Shown here in pieces: positions 6,625-11,412 of a DNA stretch of 11,412 nt. Origin of the DNA: Candidatus Shapirobacteria bacterium (lineage in GTDB: Bacteria > Patescibacteriota > Microgenomatia > UBA12405); assembly GCA_026395315.1 (NCBI GenBank), contig JAPLYY010000034.1:1-11412 (forward strand), read 5' to 3'. Both the position numbers and the translations under genes were made by a program. The notes below the pieces were generated by a model. That model had not been told where the DNA came from, did no database searches, and saw only the letters and a list, made by a program, of their open reading frames with translations. How positions within the stretch are numbered: the stretch's first letter is position 1; every line of letters begins with the position of its first letter.

Positions 6625-8054
6625 AACCAATTTTACCCCTTCTTTCCGCTTTTGTTATTTTTCTCTCCGCCCTTCTGGTTCTTTTTACTCCTCTCCGTCC
6701 TCAACTTTCCTTTGTCACCCCCGAATTAAAACTTATTACTACCCCAACACCAATTGTTACTCTAGTCCCGGAATTAAAATCAGAATGGTTAACTTTTAAT
6801 AATCACTATTTTAGTTTCCTTTACCCTGTCGGTTTGTCCGTCGTCGACAATTCTATTAATTTATCTCAAGGTAATAAAATAACTTTTACTACAGTTTCCG
6901 ATTCTTCAAAAACTATTGCCGATTATTTAATTAAACAAGACAAAATTTCCCAAACTGCCTGGGAAGGTCAACCCTCTTATCAAGTCACCAACACTAAAAA
7001 AACTGTAATTAACTGCTTAAATTGTGTTCAGCGTCAAGAATATTTACTGGCCGCGGATCTTAATGTGATTTCCACCTATTTTAAAAATGGCAATAATATT
7101 TATAAAGTTCAATTCCAACCTATTCCTGGAAATTCCACCGAATCCGACATTTTTATGTACGATCAAATCCTCTCCACTTTTAAATTTACCCCTGACACTT
7201 CCACTTGGAAAACTTTCAAAAGCAAAGTAGCTCCATTTGAAATTAAATATCCTACCGACCTCCGTTTAAGTTCTTGTTCTGACAAAAGCGATTGTCTTGG
7301 ATTAGAAGGTCTTGATAACAATAAAATCAAAGACGAGCCGAATCGGTTTTATATTTTTTTTAATCCCATGAGTAATTTATCTGTCAACCAATCTTTTGAT
7401 GATTGGTTTTCCCAAACTATTACTCAAGATTATCGGCCTCAATATATCCTTGGCCAAAATAAAACAACCATAAATCAATACACGGTCTATATCGTCCACA
7501 GAAAACCTTTTGATTATGATAATGTGGATGATGATTATTATCTTTCTGACAATCATTCCGTTATGAAAATAATGGTTTTGGGTAACTTCGACTTCAATAC
7601 AAAGTCACTAATTTTTCAAATTCTTTCCACCTTTAAATTTACTCAACCCGTATCTACCACAAAAACATATACCAATATGAATAATGGTTTTGAATTTCAA
7701 TATCCAGAAACTTTTCAAGAATCAACCTATGGAATAAAATCTTCTGATAATCAAATTAGCCTTAGTGTCGGTCTAAAAGACGATCAAAACGCCATCACTG
7801 AATGTACCAAAATATTCAAAAAAGAAATAGTTATTCTCGACAAAATTCCCTTTGAAAAAACCACCCATCTAGGTAGCAAAGCCGGGGCAGATAATTTTTG
7901 TGCCGATTCAGATACTACCCGATACATATCCATCTTTATTCCTCAAGATACCAAAACCAAATTTGATTTAGTTTATGTTTACCACATCCAAAATCAAACT
8001 CAAGCCATAAAAACACTTAACCAAATAGCTACATCCTTTAAATTTACCCCCTAA
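6621..8054 (+). CDS. Membrane-anchored protein with three tandem PsbP-like domains
   Basis: 477 residues. The N-terminus (LPLLSAFVIFLSALLVLF, about 5-22) is a hydrophobic anchor, followed by a Thr/Pro-rich linker (to about 50). Three repeats follow, each starting with an aromatic strand plus a YP motif and closing with a LSTFKF-like strand: about 56-190 (FSFLYP to ILSTFKFTP), 196-341 (FEIKYP to ILSTFKFTQ) and 349-477 (FEFQYP to IATSFKFTP). The single copy in the preceding gene has the same ends (FEFQYP, ILSTFKF), so four copies sit side by side, indicating local duplication. Two Cys pairs (132/135, 219/225) are possible disulfides. The start overlaps the preceding stop by 4 nt, and an AAAGG (about 6606-6610) lies 10 nt upstream as a weak ribosome site. 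A/T content is higher than in the neighbours. Function unknown. Confidence 0.75.
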   Translation: MKPILPLLSAFVIFLSALLVLFTPLRPQLSFVTPELKLITTPTPIVTLVPELKSEWLTFNNHYFSFLYPVGLSVVDNSINLSQGNKITFTTVSDSSKTIADYLIKQDKISQTAWEGQPSYQVTNTKKTVINCLNCVQRQEYLLAADLNVISTYFKNGNNIYKVQFQPIPGNSTESDIFMYDQILSTFKFTPDTSTWKTFKSKVAPFEIKYPTDLRLSSCSDKSDCLGLEGLDNNKIKDEPNRFYIFFNPMSNLSVNQSFDDWFSQTITQDYRPQYILGQNKTTINQYTVYIVHRKPFDYDNVDDDYYLSDNHSVMKIMVLGNFDFNTKSLIFQILSTFKFTQPVSTTKTYTNMNNGFEFQYPETFQESTYGIKSSDNQISLSVGLKDDQNAITECTKIFKKEIVILDKIPFEKTTHLGSKAGADNFCADSDTTRYISIFIPQDTKTKFDLVYVYHIQNQTQAIKTLNQIATSFKFTP

Positions 8055-8632
8055 TGCCCGCAACTAAAGCCGCACAATTAAAATATATTGCCTCGTTAGT
8101 GGCAGAATGTCACAAATGCAGTTTATTCAAAACCGCCATCAATCATGTCCCCGGGGACGGCAACCCTGAAGCAGACATTGTCTTCATTGGTGAAGCCCCC
8201 GGCGAGCAGGAAGATAAACAGGGCTTGCCCTTTGTCGGCAACTCTGGTAAACTGCTAGATAAGTTACTCGCCACGATCAGGATCGATAGAAGCGAAGTTT
8301 TTATTTGTAATATCTTAAAACACCGTCCGCCCAACAATCGTGATCCTATGCCTGACGAGATCCGGGTGTGCACCCCTTTCTTGAAAGCACAGTTAAAAAT
8401 TATCGCGCCTAAAATTATTATTACTCTCGGGAGATTTTCCATGAAATTCTTATTTCCCGATGAGTCAATCAGCCGTATTCATGGCCAGATCAGGAATATT
8501 TCCTGGCAGGGATTACCATTAGTTATTATCCCTGTTTATCATCCGTCTGCGGGTCTCCGCAACGGTGCCATGTTGCAAGCTTTACAAAAAGATTTCTTAT
8601 CTATAGGAAAATTCCTAGAGAAAATCCAATAA
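8054..8632 (+). CDS. Uracil-DNA glycosylase, family 4 (Fe-S type), with one Cys ligand replaced
   Basis: Family 4 UDGs remove uracil from DNA, starting base-excision repair, and carry a 4Fe-4S cluster. The 192-residue length is normal. Diagnostic motifs are GEAPGEQED (46-54, active-site motif A), the FVGNSGKLLDKLL helix (60-72), RPPNNRDPMPDEI (91-103) and VYHPSAGLRN (161-170, motif B with His163). Cluster ligands normally are CxxC, then the Cys of KCRPP, then a Cys 16 residues later. Here C19, C22 and C106 are kept, but the KCRPP position is KHRPP (His90); a non-canonical C85 lies nearby. The cluster could be bound by 3 Cys plus His, by C85, or be lost. The start codon overlaps the previous stop by one base (TAATG), so the gene is translationally coupled to the membrane-protein genes, an unexpected pairing for a repair enzyme. 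Confidence 0.93.
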   Translation: MPATKAAQLKYIASLVAECHKCSLFKTAINHVPGDGNPEADIVFIGEAPGEQEDKQGLPFVGNSGKLLDKLLATIRIDRSEVFICNILKHRPPNNRDPMPDEIRVCTPFLKAQLKIIAPKIIITLGRFSMKFLFPDESISRIHGQIRNISWQGLPLVIIPVYHPSAGLRNGAMLQALQKDFLSIGKFLEKIQ

Positions 8633-8645
8633 ATTAAAAATTTAA

Positions 8646-8673
8646 GTAGAGACGTTCCGCGGGACGGCTCTAC
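8646..8673. repeat. Imperfect copy of a short palindromic repeat
   Basis: GTAGAG (8646-8651) and CTCTAC (8668-8673) frame a core GTTCCGCGGGAC (8654-8665). It matches the perfect copy at 10491-10524 except for two substitutions in the right arm, one giving a T-G wobble and one a mismatch. It occupies the gap between the UDG and RNase J genes. Without a T run it is a poor terminator. Confidence 0.8.
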
Positions 8674-8692
8674 TACACACAATATAAAAATT

Positions 8693-10468
8693 ATGATTAA
8701 TAAAAATCAATATCAAAAACCCCGGTTTAATCCACCGGTTCAAAAGGATTTTACCGGTGTCAAAAGCCAGGTTGTCCGCTTACCCAACAATTCTGACGCT
8801 GTCAGAATTTCTTCTCTCGGTGGTTGTGGCGATGTCACTCAAAACATGTTCGTTTACGAATTTGCCCCCAATGGTGATTTTGCCAAATCGCAAATTATTA
8901 TTGTTGACTGCGGTGTCGGCTTCCCCGAGGAAGATGCCTTTGGCGTTGACCTCCAGATCCCCGATACCAAATATTTACTAGATAAAAAAGACCGTATCTT
9001 GGGTATCTTTATTACCCACGGCCACGAAGACCATATCGGTGCCGTCCGTTTTATTTTACCGATTTTAGGTAAAAATATTCCTATCTACGCTCCCAAGTTA
9101 GCAGCCGCATTTATTGAATCACGTTTAATGGAAACAGATTTTCATGCTCGTATGACAGTTTATGATATTAATGATGAATTTCGTGTTGGTCCTTTCCAAA
9201 TAAATCCCATTCGGGTAACTCATTCCATTCCTGATACTTTTCATTTAGCTATCACTACTCCTATTGGTATTTTTTATCACGGTTCCGACTTCAAATTTGA
9301 TGTCTTTCCTCTTGATAATAAACCGGCCGAGCTTCGTAAAATTGCTCAAGTCGGTGATAAAAAAGTTATTGCTTTAATGTCCGATTGTCTTGGTGCTGAT
9401 CATGAAGGTTATTCGCCCTCAGAAGGCAGTATTGCCGAAAACTTTAAACATCAAATTAATATCGCCAAAGGCCGCGTTTTCGTTACCTCAATTTCTAGTA
9501 ATATTATGCGTTGGTCACAAGCCATTGCCTACGCCAAAGAATATGGCCGTAAAATTTGTATTGTCGGTATGTCAGTTGACAAGGCTATTAAAATTGCCAA
9601 TGAACTGGGTTATTTGAAATTAACCAATAACGATATCATTGAAGTTGAACGAACTAAAAATTTCCCCGATGATAAATTAATCTTTTTAGTCGCTGGTTTT
9701 GCCGGTCAACCTGATTCGGCTCTGTCAAAAATGGTTATGGGTAAACACCGGGTGAAAATTAAAGCCGGTGACAAAGTTATCTTCTCTTCACCGGATTACA
9801 TTCCCGGTACTACCGCTAATATTAATGCCATGATCGACACTTTATGTAAAATGGGTGTCGAAGTTGCCTATGGTGAAAAAGAAGAGCTTCACGTTTCCGG
9901 TCACGGTTATCAAAAAGAGCATGCTCTGTTAATTTCTTTAACTAATCCCCAATATTTGTTGCCCATCGGTGGTAACTATCGTCATATCAAAAGTTATTTC
10001 GAAATGGCCAAAGTTATGGGCTATCGTGATGATCAATTTATTACTCCTGACTTTGATTCCGCCGTTACTTTTACCGCCAATGGCAAAGTTGATACCTCTT
10101 ATCACGTCCCAATTCACAAAGTTTTAATTGATGGTCTGGGTGTTGGTGATGTTGGTACTACTGTCTTACGTGATCGTAAAACTTTAGCCGAAGACGGTAT
10201 GTTTAGCGTCGTCATGTTAGTCGATATCGAATCGGGTGAAATGTTTAAGGAACCGATAATCCTTTCCCGTGGTTTTGTTTTTGTTAAAGAAAACACTGAC
10301 CTGATTAATTATCTTAAACAGGAAGTGATTAATAAATTCAAAGAAGTTACCAGTAAACCGGCCAACTTTGAATATATCCGGACTCAAATCCAAGCCCATA
10401 TTGAGCAGATTATCCTGGAAAAAACCGGCCGCCAACCCATGGTTTTACCATTAGTTATCGAAGTATAA
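8693..10468 (+). CDS. Ribonuclease J
   Basis: RNase J is a beta-lactamase-fold/beta-CASP enzyme with endonuclease and 5'-to-3' exonuclease activity in mRNA decay and rRNA maturation. The 591-residue protein carries about 35 extra N-terminal residues, then VRISSLGGCGDVTQNM (family GGxGEIGxNM), VDCGVGFPEED, the metal motif THGHEDHIG (108-116), His177 (VTHSIPD) and Asp199 (HGSDFKFD). The beta-CASP region includes SDCLGADHEGYSPSE and ISSNIMRW; later come HVSGHGYQKEH (400-410) and GDVGTTVLRDRKTLAEDG. The usual PVHGEYRH motif is PIGGNYRH here (424-431), so the His that binds the second metal is Gly426. The C-terminal domain is complete (to EVINKFKEV and LPLVIEV). No Shine-Dalgarno is seen; a TATAAA at 8683-8688 lies 4 nt before the ATG, a weak hint of a leaderless start. 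Flanked on both sides by the palindromic repeat. Confidence 0.94.
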   Translation: MINKNQYQKPRFNPPVQKDFTGVKSQVVRLPNNSDAVRISSLGGCGDVTQNMFVYEFAPNGDFAKSQIIIVDCGVGFPEEDAFGVDLQIPDTKYLLDKKDRILGIFITHGHEDHIGAVRFILPILGKNIPIYAPKLAAAFIESRLMETDFHARMTVYDINDEFRVGPFQINPIRVTHSIPDTFHLAITTPIGIFYHGSDFKFDVFPLDNKPAELRKIAQVGDKKVIALMSDCLGADHEGYSPSEGSIAENFKHQINIAKGRVFVTSISSNIMRWSQAIAYAKEYGRKICIVGMSVDKAIKIANELGYLKLTNNDIIEVERTKNFPDDKLIFLVAGFAGQPDSALSKMVMGKHRVKIKAGDKVIFSSPDYIPGTTANINAMIDTLCKMGVEVAYGEKEELHVSGHGYQKEHALLISLTNPQYLLPIGGNYRHIKSYFEMAKVMGYRDDQFITPDFDSAVTFTANGKVDTSYHVPIHKVLIDGLGVGDVGTTVLRDRKTLAEDGMFSVVMLVDIESGEMFKEPIILSRGFVFVKENTDLINYLKQEVINKFKEVTSKPANFEYIRTQIQAHIEQIILEKTGRQPMVLPLVIEV

Positions 10469-10490
10469 AAAATATATTACCTTCTTTTTT

Positions 10491-10524
10491 TCTGTAGAGA
10501 CGTTCCGCGGAACGTCTCTACAGA
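10491..10524. repeat. Perfect 34-bp palindrome, second copy of the interspersed repeat
   Basis: Every position pairs across the centre between 10507 and 10508; the core is ACGTTCCGCGGAACGT inside TAGAG/CTCTA arms. It shares its sequence with the element at 8646-8673. In RNA it would form a very stable hairpin, and five T follow (10525-10529), so it may also end RNase J transcription. Similar short GTAGAGACG palindromes are, from memory, dispersed in cyanobacterial and other genomes as small mobile or REP-like elements. It begins 22 nt after the RNase J stop. Confidence 0.9.
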
Positions 10525-10536
10525 TTTTTCAATATC

Positions 10537-10564
10537 TTGATTTTCTAACTTTTTAAGCTACAAT
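10537..10564 (+). promoter_or_regulatory. Promoter of the T-box transcript
   Basis: TTGATT (10537-10542), a 16-nt spacer and TACAAT (10559-10564) fit a sigma70-type promoter, one base off in the -10. A second TACAAT at 10570-10575 could be an alternative -10. Transcription would start between about 10571 and 10583, immediately before the T-box stem I. Confidence 0.6.
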
Positions 10565-10570
10565 TACACT

Positions 10571-10777
10571 ACAATTAGACAAAGCGTTAAGTTTGGTTTC
10601 CCGCCAAACGAGCTGTATGCGATGAGCATAACGGAAGTCAACCGTCAGAATACGACAATGCGTGTCGGCAACGGAGCGCAGATAATAAGCACTATCTAGT
10701 GAAAGCAAGGTGGTACCACGAGAGACCTCGTCCTTGTTCCGATTTATTCGGAGCAATGACGAGGTTTTTTATTTTTT
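10571..10777 (+). promoter_or_regulatory. T-box riboswitch (tRNA-sensing leader)
   Basis: T-box leaders bind an uncharged tRNA and switch between terminator and antiterminator. The 3' half is textbook: the T-box AAGGTGGTACCACG (10707-10720) forms an antiterminator in which AAGG (10707-10710) pairs with CCTT (10732-10735), a 7-nt bulge TGGTACC (10711-10717) offers UGGU to a tRNA ACCA end, and ACGAG (10718-10722) pairs with CTCGT (10727-10731). That strand is shared with the terminator stem. In the 5' half, CGTTA (10585-10589) pairs with TAACG (10629-10633) and encloses GTTTGG/CCAAAC and the conserved apical GATGAGC. The specifier codon falls near 10641-10644: ACC (Thr) or CCG (Pro), which I cannot decide by eye. 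The first gene behind it is a Thr-rich small ORF; proS follows. tRNA discriminator base A is implied. Confidence 0.92.
10725..10777 (+). terminator. Intrinsic terminator of the T-box
   Basis: ACCTCGTC (10725-10732) pairs perfectly with GACGAGGT (10758-10765), extended inside by TTGTTCCGA with TCGGAGCAA (one G-T pair), followed by TTTTTT-A-TTTTTT. Its left strand overlaps the antiterminator, so the two structures exclude each other. Confidence 0.93.
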
Positions 10778-10791
10778 AAAATTTAAAAAAA

Positions 10792-10797
10792 AGAGGT
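10792..10797 (+). promoter_or_regulatory. Shine-Dalgarno site of the small ORF
   Basis: AGAGGT lies 7 nt before the ATG at 10805, a strong ribosome-binding site. It fixes the start of the small ORF and is the only convincing one in the window. Confidence 0.75.
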
Positions 10798-10804
10798 AAA
10801 TTTT

Positions 10805-11032
10805 ATGACAAAGACTACTAGATCCAAATTAGTTAAATTTGCTACATATACCAAAAGTGGTACAGTCGAGTGGTGGGGTAATACTGACGGTGTACACCTT
10901 ACAAATATTGATCCTACGCGGGTCGATCTTGATGAATGGTTAGAAAAACAAAGAACAAGTGGTGACTATGTCGAAGGTCAAACATTAGTCGCCAATGTTA
11001 CCAGATATACAGAAAAAGGATGGAAACTTTAA
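10805..11032 (+). CDS. Thr-rich 75-residue protein controlled by the T-box
   Basis: Not recognised. It has 13 Thr in 75 residues (17%), spread along the whole length and using all four Thr codons (ACA 7, ACT 3, ACC 2, ACG 1), but only one Pro. Basic N-terminus (TKTTRSKLVKF), central EWWGNTDGVHLTNIDPTRVDLDEWLEKQ, C-terminal GQTLVANVTRYTEKGWKL. No signal peptide, membrane helix or Cys is present; the alternating pattern suggests a small beta-rich cytoplasmic protein. The clear Shine-Dalgarno site and the T-box terminator immediately upstream argue that it is a real, tRNA-regulated gene. The 60-nt gap after it contains the proS -10 box, so proS may be both co-transcribed and separately started. 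It might be a structured small protein or an attenuator-like leader ORF whose Thr-rich translation matters; neither can be shown from sequence alone. Confidence 0.65.
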   Translation: MTKTTRSKLVKFATYTKSGTVEWWGNTDGVHLTNIDPTRVDLDEWLEKQRTSGDYVEGQTLVANVTRYTEKGWKL

Positions 11033-11080
11033 TCATTAATATTATTTTTTTTCTGCCCAAGAGAATTCAAAATTATCATT

Positions 11081-11086
11081 TATAAT
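11081..11086 (+). promoter_or_regulatory. -10 box of a leaderless promoter for proS
   Basis: A perfect TATAAT ends 7 nt before the ATG at 11093, placing the transcription start at or beside the start codon. No -35 match and no Shine-Dalgarno site was found. The geometry equals that at 4468-4473. Confidence 0.55.
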
Positions 11087-11092
11087 AAACAT

Positions 11093-11412
11093 ATGGCCAA
11101 ATCACAACTCAAAGATTTCAACAAGGATATATCCGAGTGGTTTAATGATGTCGTTCTTAAGGCTGAACTGGCTGATTATGCTCCGGTCAAAGGTTGCATG
11201 ATCATCCGTCCCTACGGCTACGCCATCTGGGAGGGGATTCAAAACTTTATGGATCCGTTGATTAAAGAGCATGGTGTTAAAAATGCCTATTTTCCCCTGT
11301 TTATCCCCATGCATTATTTGGAAAAAGAAAAAGAACATGTCGAAGGTTTTGCGCCGCAATTAGCCATTGTTACCATTGGTGGCGGTAAAAAACTCGAAGA
11401 AAATTTAGCCGT
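11093..11412 (+). CDS. proS: Prolyl-tRNA synthetase, archaeal/eukaryal type, N-terminal part (3' end outside window)
   Basis: ProRS charges tRNA-Pro with proline. The 106 complete codons visible match the start of the class II catalytic domain of the shorter, archaeal/eukaryal-like ProRS: KDISEWFNDVVLKAELADY, then APVKGCMIIRPYGYAIWEGIQ, motif 1 around VKNAYFPLFIP, and LEKEKEHVEGFAPQLAIVTIGGGKKLEENLA. This type lacks the editing insertion found in typical bacterial ProRS, although the later part is not visible here. ATG 11093 is the start because it begins the conserved N-terminal block and sits 7 nt after a perfect -10 box; no Shine-Dalgarno is present. It lies 60 nt after the T-box-controlled small ORF, so transcripts escaping the T-box terminator could extend into it. 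Many aminoacyl-tRNA synthetase genes are T-box targets, which makes proS the natural regulated partner. Confidence 0.93.
   Translation, partial: MAKSQLKDFNKDISEWFNDVVLKAELADYAPVKGCMIIRPYGYAIWEGIQNFMDPLIKEHGVKNAYFPLFIPMHYLEKEKEHVEGFAPQLAIVTIGGGKKLEENLA

Noticed and set aside
8646..10524. Composite transposon formed by the two palindromic repeats
   Set aside because: No transposase lies between them, no target-site duplication is visible, and RNase J is a core gene.
10591..10609. CCC in the hairpin loop at 10600-10602 as a Pro specifier codon
   Set aside because: T-box specifiers sit in an internal loop on the 3' side of stem I, not in a terminal hairpin loop.
10553..10756. Minus-strand 67-codon open frame
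   Set aside because: It lies antisense to the T-box leader, whose RNA structure explains the sequence.
11102..11359. Minus-strand 85-codon open frame
   Set aside because: Antisense shadow of the conserved proS start.

Overview
The window looks like a chromosome segment of a Patescibacteria/CPR bacterium, probably near Microgenomates. This is inferred from protein style, not from a marker search. The clues are a degenerate NrnA-like protein in the infB-rpsO gap, a Lon-type ATPase reduced to its AAA+ module, PT-rich single-pass membrane proteins, a CxxxxWVDCMPGP-type tail, an RNase J with a PIGG variant motif, an archaeal/eukaryal-type ProRS, and genes that mostly lack Shine-Dalgarno sites. 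All confident genes are on the + strand.

Region 1 (1-4447) is the translation and RNA-decay block. It holds the 3' part of infB, a DHH/NrnA-like gene with eroded catalytic motifs, rpsO and pnp. The order matches the classical infB-(rbfA)-nrnA-(truB)-rpsO-pnp cluster without rbfA and truB. A consensus promoter sits inside the infB 3' end. A second one, with the identical TGTTATAAT extended -10, precedes rpsO. The rpsO leader can fold in two exclusive ways and may be an S15 autoregulatory site. A G+C-rich patch (about 1637-1880) lies between the NrnA-like gene and rpsO.

Region 2 (4468-8632) is a compact five-gene operon with junctions from +1 to -4 nt. It starts with a -10 box 7 nt from the first ATG, so the message is probably leaderless. 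It encodes a protease-less Lon-like AAA+ ATPase, three N-terminally anchored extracytoplasmic proteins (two sharing a PsbP-like domain, present once in one and three times in the other), and a family 4 uracil-DNA glycosylase with one Fe-S cysteine replaced by His.

Region 3 (8633-10530) is RNase J, bracketed by two copies of a short palindromic element; one copy is a perfect 34-bp palindrome.

Region 4 (10537-11412) holds a promoter, a well-formed T-box riboswitch with antiterminator and terminator, a 75-codon Thr-rich ORF with the window's only convincing Shine-Dalgarno site, and the start of proS, which has its own leaderless-type -10 box. Thus two RNA-decay enzymes (PNPase, RNase J), translation factors and an amino-acid-sensing leader sit together. 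No tRNA, rRNA, CRISPR array or transposase gene was seen.
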